Source: Ignelater luminosus
Taxonomy: Eukaryota; Arthropoda; Insecta; Coleoptera; Elateridae
DNA length: 64,000 nt
Direction of reading: 5' to 3'
Assembly: GCA_011009095.1 (NCBI GenBank)
Contig: VTPC01090932.1
Coordinates: forward strand, 186,001 to 250,000
Shown here: piece after piece, positions 36,070 to 47,959 of the stretch
How positions within the stretch are numbered: the stretch's first letter is position 1
Layout of the letters: every line of letters begins with the position of its first letter
The notes under the pieces: model-generated
What the model saw: the letters and a program-made list of their open reading frames with translations, nothing else
What the model was told of the DNA's origin: nothing
Database searches by the model: none
Translations under genes and position numbers: made by a program

Positions 36070-36610
36070 ATCTAACGTAGATTGCAAAGCCGGTTGCAGA
36101 GCTTAATACTCCCTAAGGCAAACTCAGATTTTCGCGCCCTCTCATCCCATATAAGACAAAATCGTAGTCATTTTTATCTCTTTAAAGAACCACTGCAGGA
36201 GACCTTTTGGAAAGCACAACCTGGCCCGTGCTCGTATTTGGTTTTCGCAAAGAGGTTAATGGAGAGCAAAGCTCGACCTTGTGGCCTGTTGAGTGACGCA
36301 GTCCGAAGCGTGTTCGAATTTAGGTCATATCCGTTTCTACAACAGGGTTACAGGAAGAAGAGCCCTTTTGCGCGGCGACATATTTATGGTATTTGTTTTT
36401 GAAATATGTGCAGACATCTGCTATTTATCGATTTCCATGCTCCCATATCTGGGCGCCCTGAGGCAGTGGTTCACTAGCTTAACGACTGAGGCTGGTCTGA
36501 TAGCATGTGGGGCTATTATTACTACGATTAATTTAATTAACTTAACAATTACTTATTTACTACCAAAACGCTTTCGGTTGGTTGTTGAAGTGAATCGATA
36601 AGTGTAACGA
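36070..36610. repeat. less A+T-rich repeat-like block, possibly hAT-related
   Basis: GCCGGTTGCAGAGC at 36089 with CCCTAAGGCAA resembles the fragment at 16479-16560. Towards the right, GGGCGCCCTGAGGCAG (36450-36465) and GAGGCTGGTCTGA (36488-36500) recall the same family in the opposite orientation. That would make a short non-autonomous element of about 430 bp. Two overlapping frames of about 100 codons show no domain. The inverted match is weak. Confidence 0.3.
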
Positions 36611-38765
36611 TATGGTATCAACGACTGGGATCTATGGAATTTGACTTAAATTAGGAATTTGGGCTAAATCTTTGTTTAGCCGTTCTTTCACGGATAATAT
36701 GGATAATTGCAATCAAACTAAAAAATAATAAAATGGTACCGAAAAATAATTTTAACGATGTGCATCATGCACATGTAAACTTTTTGAAAATTTTTACAAA
36801 TTATCGTTATCAATTATTATGCCAAGTTTTCCTAAAAATTTTGTTTAGTATGCTTCCAAACTTAAACTTACAAAATTTACTAATAAGGATTCAACCTAAA
36901 CTAGAAGTAATTTGCTGAAAAGTGGAAGCTTCAATAATTCAAGACGACGTTACTACCAATATGGAAGGTGTAGAATAATAAGTTTCGTTAAGTTCAAGTT
37001 CAGTTCAATACTAATGGAACTAATAATAATCGGATTAGTATTGGATAGGTGACTACTTTCCGGGAAGAGGGATAGCAGGAGTTCTCGTACTCTTAGAAAA
37101 CACATCAAAAATTCTAAATTATAATTTAAATCTTCATAATAGAAAAAATATCTGATAAGAAATTAAAAACATAAAATAACGGAGTGTCAAAAGAAGCATA
37201 GGTTTCAACTAAAAAAACTCGTACATATCGTTTATTATTAATTTCAACTAAAATATCTCTTATCAAATATTGTGACATGCGACATGCTTTTCAAAAAGTA
37301 TATAGTATATGCTGACCTTAAAACCTTTTTTTTTTTGTTGATTCTGTTCGTGCTTCCATTTACTATGTATTCATGAAAATGTTTTCGACTAATTTTAGAC
37401 CTTTTTTATCCAAACTCCAAATAGCATTTCCAGTATTTTATATTAAAAATGGCGACTTGAATTCTTAAAAACGTTAATTCCTTCACAAAATTACTTTCCC
37501 CCGCGTTTGTAACACTTAATTTTCTTGTCTTGAATTCTTTGATTACCATGTCAAACTACGTGTCGGTTGGTCAAACTTTCAATGTTTGTACAGCTTTTCA
37601 TTACCGCGCCTAACTTGAACGAAATGAAACTTTTATTACTACCACTTAAGGCAGGCTAACTAATTATAAAAAAATACATTTTTTTTCTGTTGAGAATAAG
37701 CAAATAAAATGTAAAAACCTTTTACATAGAGTTGTATGTCGTTGTATCTTTACTGAATGAAATTCAATTTGATTATTGAAGAGATAATATTGCAATAATA
37801 CAATTACAGGCCTATTTTATAGTTTTTTTTTTATTGACGTAAGTTAATCTCTTGAATAAACAAGTATGTACGTGAAAACGTTCTAATGAAATTATTTTAC
37901 AAGTGTAATTAGATGCCGTTAGAACATGCATACATATTACGGATAACATGTACCTATTCTTGTGGTAAAACATGTATACAATATGCAGACTAGTACAAAC
38001 ACGGATAATAAACGAAAGCGATTTGCATGTAATTATAAATGACAGGGTAAAAAATGATTTCCTCGCGTTAATTAACACATTTTGGATGTAATGGATCGAA
38101 TTCTGAAAGCAGATGAAGATAAAGATCGATCCTTGGAAGTTTTGTTTGTTAGTTTTCTAAAACGAAAAAATGTAAATATAGAACTCATGGCCTTGAGTTT
38201 GCTACATTTTACCACCGAATGAATTCTGACAGTTTAATTTTCAGTGTCAACACAATATTACACAAGATGATAATAGAAATAGGACTCAAAGTGGTGGACA
38301 ATCTTTATAAAACGATGGCATTCAAGACGTAATGGAAATGTCCACTCCAACTAACAAAATCATCAAAAGAAGGAAATTTCTAAAAACTAACCCAGAATCA
38401 AACCTATAGACAGGGTTGATGCAAGACAATCTCTATAGCAATTATTTCATGCTAGACTTTTCACTTTTTGCGGTAGACAGGATTTTCGACCCTTGAACAC
38501 AAAAATGTCACAGGTTCAAAGGTTTTATCAGACGATTCACTTATACAAAACTTGCAAGAAAGGGCGAAATTCGTCTTATGGCTGTAACCATCACGCCATC
38601 ATCATCATCATCAAAAGAGCAAAACAAGAAAAGGATACTGAGCGGGTTTCCTGCTAAAATCGAATACGACAAGTTAGCGTAAATTAGATTCTAAAAATCT
38701 CGGGTGAATACATTCAATGCAAAATGTTCCGGAGGTAAAAATCGTTCCCTATTCTAATCTCCGAG
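36611..38765. other. gene-free A+T-rich stretch
   Basis: No coding motif or repeat was recognised. An ATC microsatellite lies near 38590-38613 and a G run at about 38766-38775 directly precedes the LINE. Confidence 0.45.
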
Positions 38766-38775
38766 GGGGGGGGGT

Positions 38776-41340
38776 GATTTTCTTGAATGAAGCAAAGTTT
38801 AATTTAAGGAAGAACATCAGAATGGGTACGTGGAATGTACAAACCCGGCAAGCTTGCAAACGTGATTCAAGAAATGAAGACTGAATCTGAATCTTTTGGG
38901 TGTTGCAGAGACGTGGTGGGCCGACGTTGGAATGTGCTCTACCTCGGGAGGGGTTTTGTATTACTCAGGCAATCAGCACAAAGATCATAGAAAAGGTCTT
39001 GGAATAATAGTCTCTAAAAAATTCTCAAAATCTGTAATAGACTTTGTTTCAGTCTCTGACAGAATGGTTTTGCACCAACTTACTGCCAAATCAGTAAACC
39101 ATGTGCCAACAGCAGACTCAGAAAAGGAAGAAGTTGAAAAGTTCTACGATGGGATCAAGCAACTACTAAAAAATGTTAATAAACATGAAATAAATATAAT
39201 AATGGGAGATTTCAACTCAAAACTGGGGAAAAAAAGATTCGAAGACCTATAGTTGAACCGTACGGTATAAGAATGAGAAATGAGAGAGGCGACCGCCTCC
39301 TCGAGTTCTGCCAAGAAGAAAACATGAAAGTAACTAACACATGGTTTTAACTACCACCTTTACGTGGAAATATCCAGCCGACAGTACGCAAAATACACTT
39401 CGAAATTAGACCGACTACATTCTAATCAACAACGATATCAAGAGCGTAACCCAAGATCCGACGTCACTTCTGATCATGTACTGCATCTTTTAAGATAAAA
39501 CTAGCGCGTCGAGAGAGAAATCCACCTCAAAGACGAATTGCATATGAAAAATTAAAATAGACCTTAGAAATGTAGCTAGCGAAGAAATTAACTTAAAAGT
39601 GAAGACATCGGTTGAAGGCAAATTTGAAAAAAGTGAAAACCTGACAAGTCTATGAGAATAAATGGTAAACATTATGATAACCACTTCAAAATACAAAATA
39701 GGTTACAAACAGAAACATAAAAAGCAGAGCTGGATGACAGATGAAATCCTAACTCTATTTGTAAAACGTAGAGAATGCAATGGCCAGCTTAATAAATACA
39801 AAAAAATACAAAAAACAAGCTAAAAACGAGTGGCTGGATAGACAATGTGAAGAGCTCGAGTTTACAGGTGGTGTATGATGACTTCAATCTACACAAAAAG
39901 CTTAAAGAAACAGCGGAAGTATACCGAAAAAAAAAACAATTTTCCAGACTAGAAAATGATGAAACTGGCCCAGATTAAATCCCAGCGGAACGAATTAAAC
40001 TCCTCGACGATAAAGATACTGCACTACTTCAAAAATGTTTTTATAAAATGTACGAGACAGGGGAATGGCTAATGGCTTACGTCAACCTTTATTCCATTGC
40101 CAAAAAAAGTAATGCAAAGAATTCTCTGAATATAGACTCGTTAGTCTCATAAGCCACGCGCTAAAAATATTTCTGAAAATCATCCATTATAAGGTTTCAA
40201 AACAAAAACATCGGAAACTCCCAATTTGGCTTTAGACAGAGCATGGGAACTAGGAAAGCGAAAAGATGTTGTACTCTGTTTCATAGATTATGAGAAAGCC
40301 TACGACAAGGTCCAGCATCAAAAACTTATGGAAATACTGAAACGAATGGATATTAAGCAAAGAGACATTCGTTGTATAGAAAACTTATACTGGAACCAAA
40401 CCGCAGAAGTAAGAGCGTGCAGTGAAATCACAACAGCACAAAAAATCCACAAGGATGCGTCCTCTCTCCACTACTATTCAATTTGTATTCAGAAAACATC
40501 TTTCAAGAGGCACTGGAAGAATGTAAACTAGGCATTAAAGTAAATGGTGTTTGCGTCAATAATATACGTTATGCAGACGACACGGTATTAATTGCTGACA
40601 ACATAAATGACTTTCAGTACCTCCTGAATGTAGTCGGCGAACAAAGTAGAAAGATGGGTCTTAACATCAACATTACAAAGACAAAATTAATGACAATTAA
40701 CCGCAATCTGGACGAGTTCAGAGACTTACGACTACTATGTGAAAATCAGCGAATCGATAGAGTACACAAATTTAATTACCTGGGAACATGACAGAGTGAA
40801 GACTGGACATGTGACATGGAAATAAAGAGCAGAACAGAAAAAGCACGAAGCGCATTCGTAAGATTCAAGAAGGTATTTACAAACACAGACCTTGACCTCG
40901 ACCTTAAGGTTAAATTTGTTAAACGTTATGTCTGGTCAGTGCTTTTTTACGGCGTGGAAAGCTAGATTCCAAAAGTAAAAACAATGAATAAACTGGAGGT
41001 GTTTGAAATGTGGCTCTACTGTAGGAGATACTCTAAATACCATGGACAGCAAGAAAAACGAACGAGGAAGTGCTGAGAATGATGAAAACGGACCGTCAAT
41101 TATTATTACTAAACATTAAAAGAAGAAAAACGGTATATCTAAAGCATATAATGCGCAACCAAAAACACCAATTCTTGCAATTAATAATAGAAGGGAAAAT
41201 CGAGTGAAGGAGAGGAATCGGAAAAAGATGTCATGGTTACGTAACGTCCAACAATGAACCGGGAAAAGAGATGCAAGGGACAGGAAACCGACGTCCAATA
41301 TGATGGCAAACATTCATTAATAGATAAACATAGGAAGAAG
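38776..41340 (+). mobile_element. near-complete RTE-type LINE (endonuclease plus reverse transcriptase)
   Basis: About 2.55 kb covering endonuclease through the C-terminal domain in the normal order on one strand. The left limit is set by the G run before the endonuclease start, the right by the end of recognisable C-terminal coding near MMANIH (about 41300-41320). No target duplication or tail was identified. Weak coding similarity may continue to about 41480. This is the longest LINE copy in the window. Confidence 0.75.
38820..41320 (+). pseudogene. LINE endonuclease-reverse transcriptase, frame-shifted
   Basis: The endonuclease starts RMGTWNVQT (about 38820), then GVAETWWADVGMCSTSGG (38899-38952), GVLYYSGNQHKDHRKGLGII, and NIIMGDFNSKLGKK (about 39196-39234). 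The GDFN motif carries catalytic acidic residues. The reverse transcriptase shows WMTDEILTL (linker), FIDYEKAYDKVQHQKLMEIL (about 40278-40337, catalytic aspartate), and NIRYADDTVLIADN (about 40560-40601, intact YADD). The C-terminal domain shows MNKLEVFEMWLY (about 40984), RRGIGKKMSWLRNVQQ and MMANIH. Catalytic residues I can see are intact; inactivation comes from frameshifts and stops. It nicks DNA and copies its RNA at the nick. Clade placement as RTE-like is by recall. Confidence 0.8.
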
Positions 41341-41399
41341 AACATCTCGGGTAATGTTGATAGAGGCAGTAGCAAGTGAGACAATGCAATTTAGAGAAA

Positions 41400-42360
41400 A
41401 TGTAGCTAATTGCAAAAAAGTACCAAAACAACCAAGACAGATTAAAAATCAAGTAATCAAACTCGAGAAGGTTAAATCCTAAATAGTCTAACTCAAAGTG
41501 TATACTGTAAAAGTCTACAACCTCACTCACGTACATTAAGAGGGATAATTGTAACCGAGATGTAGAGTGAGTGATACTATAACAAAAGGGCACTCTCAAG
41601 ATCTCCATCTCCAACCATCTCACTGTAATGATTGAAATAATAATAAACGGTAATGAACAAGGCAAGAAAGCCCCAAAAAGCAAGGCAAAAGAATGATAAC
41701 ATTCAAAAACACTACCAAGGTCTAAAAATCAAGGATCGAAATCATCTAAAAATGCAGGAAGTTCAAGTTCAAAATAACGAGCTGATACGTCTCGGTCTAA
41801 AAACTAAAAAGGCCCCACCCAATATCGGCAAAAGTAGACGGATGCAGAACAAGATTAAACCAAATTGCCATAACATTCTGCAAAACTACCTTAACGTTGG
41901 TTATAAATTTATGGCGGTAATGTTGAAGATTTACCAATAGAACAGCGACTTAAATCTGAAATAAAGTTATGGATTTGTGGGAGGAGACCTTTTCTTACTC
42001 AAAAGCAAGACTGGTGGTAGCCTTATTAAAAGAAACTGATCTAGTGCCATTTGAAAATGTCCATATACCTGTGAGTTTTGAAAGTAATGGTTTTTAACCG
42101 ACATCACATTAACCAAAATCTGGTTTTTGGAATTTACCTTACTCTTCTTTAATATTGCAGAATAGTTTGCTAAGATACCTAACCTTTATGTAGTCAAATA
42201 TTGATTTTCTCAACTGCTACATTAAATTTTATTATCTAAATTTAAATCACCAGCATCAAGAAAAAAAAAGCAGACTCGAGGTACAGAAGCGAAACTAGAG
42301 CAACAACATGCAGCTTCCAGAAACAGAGTAAACTTATAAATAAACCCAGAGTACTGACAG
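41400..42360. other. no gene recognised; 95-codon lysine-rich frame
   Basis: A lysine- and asparagine-rich frame at 41653-41940 has no recognised domain. It lies between two LINE pieces and could be part of a LINE ORF1 or linker. Confidence 0.3.
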
Positions 42361-43200
42361 CCATTCTCCAACAGCGTGAAACATGACTTACACACAAGAA
42401 GATATACAAAATGTTAAGAAATCATAAAAGTCAAACATTCAAACCTTGACCACCTATTTTCAGAATTTGTACACTGAGCAAGTTAATAATGAAAAGGAAC
42501 TCGTAAAGCATCAGGAGGTTATAGCGCAACTAGAAAGAATTATAAAAAAAAACAATAAGAACAGAAAAGCCAGCTGGTTAGGTGACATGCTTAAGTGTGG
42601 TAGAGATAAGATTGTAGAAGAATTGACATCATGATTTTTAACACCGTAAAAATACCGACGATGAAATGGAAGTCAAGCATCACAGTTCATTTCAGAGTTA
42701 TCGTGACATTGGTCTCTTAGTGTACATAGTTTCGAGCTACTGACGAAAATCTTAAATGATATCACTTGCATCTCTGAAGTGTAACAGGTTGACAATTAAT
42801 GCTGTAATCATTCTGCGACAGATTATAAAACAATTCGTGGAATTTGGTATGCAATCTCCGTCTGTTTTTGCGACCTTACTCACACATAAGGCTCAGTTAA
42901 AATATTTGGATTCTTCAGCAGAGCAAACCTAAATGGCAAAATATTCCAAATCATAAGAAGCATGAACACTGATAAGAACCAAAAGGGAACAAATCGAAGA
43001 GGTTCGCAATTCAACAGAAACAGAATGCTACATTGTTTAGTCTTGTTGTGAAAAGGGTGATAGAAGAGGTAAATGATCCCGTTTGCAGAAAATGATGATA
43101 GCATTTTTGAGAAATTGTAAACAAACAAAAAAAAAACAAAATCCATGACATTTTCGAGGGAGCCCATTCACTGCAATCTGGTTACCGACAATCATAACTG
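42361..43200 (+). pseudogene. second LINE reverse-transcriptase fragment
   Basis: The frames read YFQNLYTEQVNNEKE (about 42452), then RKASWLGDMLKCGRDKIVEE (42565-42624), matching the KAxGxDxxxxElxKxGGxxxxxxL entry to the reverse transcriptase. After frameshifts come LTKILNDITCISEV, then RQIIKQFVEFGMQSPSVF (about 42820-42872), the segment before the first catalytic aspartate. The palm and C-terminal parts are not recognisable. Its sequence differs from the element ending near 41340, so it is a separate LINE family, or a much more decayed copy. Confidence 0.55.
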
Positions 43201-46200
43201 AACAAATCATGTCGTTTAATTATTTCTGACATAGTTCATGAGTATTGCTATCCCAAGATGGTACTTAGTTGGAACAATATACTTACTTAGAGTCTATCTT
43301 TCAATCTTACTTTTAAATGCATTTCATAGCAATTTTCAACCCAAAGTGGGAGAAGTCGTACTAATAAGAGTTTCTGTTATGAAACATGTTTGAAATATAA
43401 AATAAATTAAAGCAATACGATGATGATTAATCGTGAATTTCAGTTTTGAAATCAAAGATAAAAGACTGTTGGCATAATTATGTTTTGGCGATAAACTACT
43501 CAACAGATTTGACAGTTTTGCTCGAAAGAGGAGGGAAGATTAAACTACCAAAGTTTATTGAGGCTAAACTTCTTTTATACGCATTGCAATCATACTTAGT
43601 TTATATGAATATGCTTCATTGGCCGTTTTCATTTTTCGAGTACTGTTTGCTACCTCTAATATAAGATGACGGCGCCTACAAAACTGATACGAGACTAAAT
43701 TCATGTCATTTTCGCCCAGATTTTCTTTGGTTCATAACCTTCTGGTATTTACTTCTTTGGAGAAATTATTTCCGGACTAGCTTTCAATTAAATATTTTCT
43801 TCTATTTTATGTATAAGTTATGTTTTGCAATCAAGATCAATTCGTAGTTCACTATTGAGGATTATAAACGAGGCAGTAGCATCCACTAACACTAACCACA
43901 CTTTGCATAGGGTTAAAAAGTAAGTTTACTTTCGTTGCCGTAGAATTGATCCATCGTAATTAAACTTTAGGGATTAACTTCCTCATTCAAATGTCAAAGG
44001 GAAATCTTCGCTGTATTAATTTAATCACTCAAAAGTAAAGAAGGAATCGTCCAAGCCAATTTACTATTAAAAAAACTCTCCTTCCTATCTTATCTTCTTT
44101 TTATTGATAAGCTAAGAATAATTACAATATATATAGCCCGGGAGAGATATTATTAAACACAGTGACTTTGTGGATTTTTTAGTTTTTTCAATATTTAATC
44201 AAACTATTGAAAATGGGTTCACAATTTCACACGTTAAAAAAGAAAAAAGAAACGGTGCTTCGTCTTATCTAGACAGGAACAAACATTAAAAAGCATTGGA
44301 AAGCCCGTTACAATATTGATTTGGGCATATTCTGCATTCCTGCAAAATTTTAAAGCTTTTATCTCGAACCCTTTTATGAAGTTTCATGTATATACATTTT
44401 CTTTTATGATGAGATATAAAAGCATATTTAAATGAGAAATTAAAAAGTTTGAAACATTTTCTCCCAAACATGTTTTCAGCGTTTAAAAACATATTTCGGA
44501 TTTTTGCGGGGAAATTAAACTTTTCAGAACTTTTGTATTCATTATTTTTGTAACTTTTTTAAAGTTGCCAAAATAATGAATACAGAAAAAATACCAAGAA
44601 GAGTATGATAAGCGATAGATGTTATGCAGATGTGTAGGGAAGAATAAAAATAAAACAAAATTCTATAACAAGTTTTGTCGTTATCTATTCAATCTAATGA
44701 CGTCAGTTTTCACTACATTTTTAGAAAAAGCAAAGTTTGATCGAAACTATAAATAGAAAACAACGTAATGCATACGAAAGAGAGAAATAAATAACGAACA
44801 CTTAAAAAAATATAAACACAAAAACTGAACAATCTGATTTAAGAAAAGCCAAACAGTATGTTGAGAGAATTCTAAAATTCCATTGTCGTATTTATATATG
44901 TATTTCCCTACCTAACGAACGGCACGAACAAAAAAGCTCCACATATAGACAGCAGCGTGTGAGGGAGAATGAATAATATATTTAAACGATACGTTGGAGA
45001 TGTGCTGAAAGGTGGAAAGATTATTATTAATTTACCTGTTTGCGCACGTGAAAGGAAAAATTTATATAATAAACAGAAATTTATTTCAGGGAAATAAAAA
45101 AGCCTTGAAGATGTATCACAGTCCCTATCTGAAATAGAAGCAAAATGAAATTTAGTTCCGGTTGATACAAGATTTGATCATTTCAATGCAATGGAAGAAA
45201 AAGTTGAAATAAACTGTTGCGTTGTAGTAAATATAGCGGCATTTTTAAATCTAGGAGCTAGGCGGGTAGAGTAGATACGTTAACATTGGAACTGGGGAGA
45301 AACAATCAAAATACTTAAATCCTTTAATTGGAATTAGAGAAATGTACAAAATGTATGTATTACTTAAGAAGCATTTCCATTTTCGAAAAGAATGCCTTTA
45401 TTAAGGCCTACTATTCAAGTGGCAAATTAACAACATTACTAACCTGCAAAGCAAAAAGGCCCTAACTCTAAAAATCATGGTTTCGAGATAACGAGTAAAA
45501 CGTATTTGATTTTCTTGGCATTTGTATAAGATAGAGCATTTTAACAATTGCACATTAATAAAATTGTTTTCACAAACCTAAGTTATCCTTTGGATGTTTT
45601 CTGAAGTGGTCACAATGATTTAGGCCTCATTTTCTTCCTCAACTCGTAACTAAGTTTACTCTCTGTTCAAATTTAGCCACAGACATGTGGGAACTGTGAA
45701 AATATTCATTTGTAATGACATGTCAACTGGTAACCAAAATTGATTTTTTTCTAACGTATCAAATAAGTTGTATAAATAACACATACTATATTCCGGGGAC
45801 GACGAAAAAGACGTAACAGAATATGATGGAGAAAAGTTTGTTGGTATCATTTAGGAGCGGCTACATTCCCCAGATTATTACCAATTTCACATCTGATTTC
45901 TAATAGTATATCAACAGGTAAATCTGGAACTCTAAATAGACTTACCTACTTTTCAATGTGTATATAAAGACACTCGAGCAAAGAATCTATTGAAAAGAGT
46001 CTTTACCTACAAATGGATTTGTTGTGTGCTTGATGAAATTTTCAGGCTATTATATTCCATATAAGAATCGTTCAAGCTCTGTTTAATAATGGCGAAGCAA
46101 TACAAACTGATAATCATGCATTTCTGATTTTTTCCAATGCCCTTTATGCTTTCAGAATTCACTAAGATTATTCAAAACCAAGTAAAAACAACTACTTCTG

Positions 46201-47640
46201 AATTTCTTTCGTTAATCAAAGACTTGCAAAACTTTTACTCACCCAATGGATTAATATGCATTTGCACGCCAAATTTAGGATCCTAAATGCACAAAAATGT
46301 TCAACTAACTTGACTTTGGTATTCCATTATTTATTGATTATTTTAGATAAAAGAAGTGTTTAAGTATTACTGTATTAGGTTACAGTAGCAAAGAGGCAAA
46401 TGAAACAGGCTCTTAACCTACCTCTAAGATACAATAATAGGCTTGATATTGATAGGCAGGATATTGATACTACTAATTGCACTCGATGCAATATTTTTCA
46501 GGTCAAAAAACATAAAAAAGACTTCGGTTATACAGCAATACTGGTATTTATCCTAGACACGGGCGTCTTCCGAGGTAGCTAGTTATGGAGATTTCATCCT
46601 TACCCTGCAAGAAGTATCTTACTTTAATAAGTTTTCAAAAAGCCAATTAAAATGGTTCCTTCTACGATATCAAAACAGCGGTAACATTTTTATTTCTTTT
46701 TTAATTCAGATTTCTCGATACTTTGAAATTTGTTTCACTTTATCGAAAAGCAGCATTAATGCTTCATGGAAAAAACTCTAGCAAAGCTCACATTTAGTGA
46801 TACATTTCATATAGAATACAAACACTGTCTTCATAAAAATCCTGAAAATCAAGAAAAGATTTTTTTCTCTCAGTTGTCAAAGCATTACGATGATGGACAA
46901 CGACAAAGTGCAACTAGTGAAATTGGCAATTTTTATTTCCTAACCAGATTTTGCTCATCATCATCATCATTAGCTTTTTAACCCAGACTCGGATTTTGAT
47001 CAACCAAGGGGCTTCCTACAACAAGAAAGATTGGGTCTTATTGATGATCAGTTTCTTTGTTTCGCGGCCGTTGTCATACTCTGCACTTATGTAGCTTGCT
47101 TCATTATTTACACACACATTTTTTGCCACATGACACTATTTTATAGTTCACGATGCGTTTTAATGTTGTCTATTAACTTTCTCCACTGCTTTTCGTTTTT
47201 ATCAACGTGTGTAAAAATCACCAATTTTTAGAAAAAAATCAAAGCAGTTGATTCTTTTGATTTGAATCGATTTAAATTGATTTGAATCAAACCAAGTAAA
47301 AGATTTCATATAATATAACAGAAGGGTTAGGTGAGATATATTAATACAGTAATACGATTTGCATTTGATCTAAATCCTTATAAGTCTCTTAAATGTTGTA
47401 ATCAAAGAAAACCATGGACTATAAACAAAATGTTTAGCGAGTAATAAATCTCGACTTTTAACCTAAAATTCAAAGTTATCATTTTGCGAAATCTTGCTGT
47501 TTAATTTCAATTTTGCACAAAGCAATGATTTAAATCATACCTATCCGGGTTTTTGCAATTCCTTTCTTTCATTTTCTCAAAATCTTGATGCACACGTTTA
47601 ACTTTTGATTTCTTGGGCCTCCAATTGAATCGATTAGTCG
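43201..47640. other. gene-free A+T-rich stretch
   Basis: Several open frames of 60-72 codons occur, with no recognisable domain. The plus-strand frame 46400-46582 has a CxxC pair (NCTRCNIF) but nothing more. A fold-back at 44536-44583 and an ATC repeat near 46957-46970 are the only structures noted. Confidence 0.4.
44536..44583. repeat. perfect-to-near-perfect hairpin
   Basis: TTGTATTCATTATTTT runs into TTGTAACTTT, a short TTT loop, AAAGTTGCC and AAAATAATGAATACA. Arms of about 22 bp have two or three mismatches. It could be the core of a small fold-back element. Confidence 0.55.
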
Positions 47641-47642
47641 GA

Positions 47643-47754
47643 AAACAGTATAAGTTCAGAAAATGTTGTAGTGGAACAACAGTATAAGTGCCTGCTATAT
47701 TTCGGTCGCAAATGGAGTATTAGTTCAGTCATTGAGTTAAAGAACAGTATAAGC
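47643..47754 (+). promoter_or_regulatory. three copies of an 11-bp motif upstream of the LPCDREFG-family relic
   Basis: AACAGTATAAG occurs exactly at 47644-47654, 47678-47688 and 47743-47753. They all lie on the same strand, about 200-300 bp before the first recognisable codons of the relic. Subterminal repeated motifs often serve as transposase-binding sites in DNA transposons. That role here is inference. Confidence 0.4.
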
Positions 47755-47959
47755 ACAGGACTTGCATTGCTCTTTTATCCAATGTCGTGGAGCTACCGCT
47801 GGCAGCTGCGCAAAATCGCCAAATTAGTATTAGTAAATTGTTAATATTTAGAAGGCAGGGTATGTCGTTCGTAGTTAACTGATATTAATTTCGTCTCTAC
47901 ATCCGTGAAAGTGATATAAGTGGGTGTAAAAAAGGCTAACGAAATCAGAACTCATGGAA

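Noticed and set aside
41237-41683. 148-codon minus-strand open frame, rich in hydrophobic residues
   Set aside because: It is antisense to A-rich LINE 3' sequence; the T-rich complement gives spurious hydrophobic frames. No real motif.
46400-46582. Short frame with NCTRCNIF as a transposase zinc region
   Set aside because: Only one CxxC pair and no other family motif nearby.
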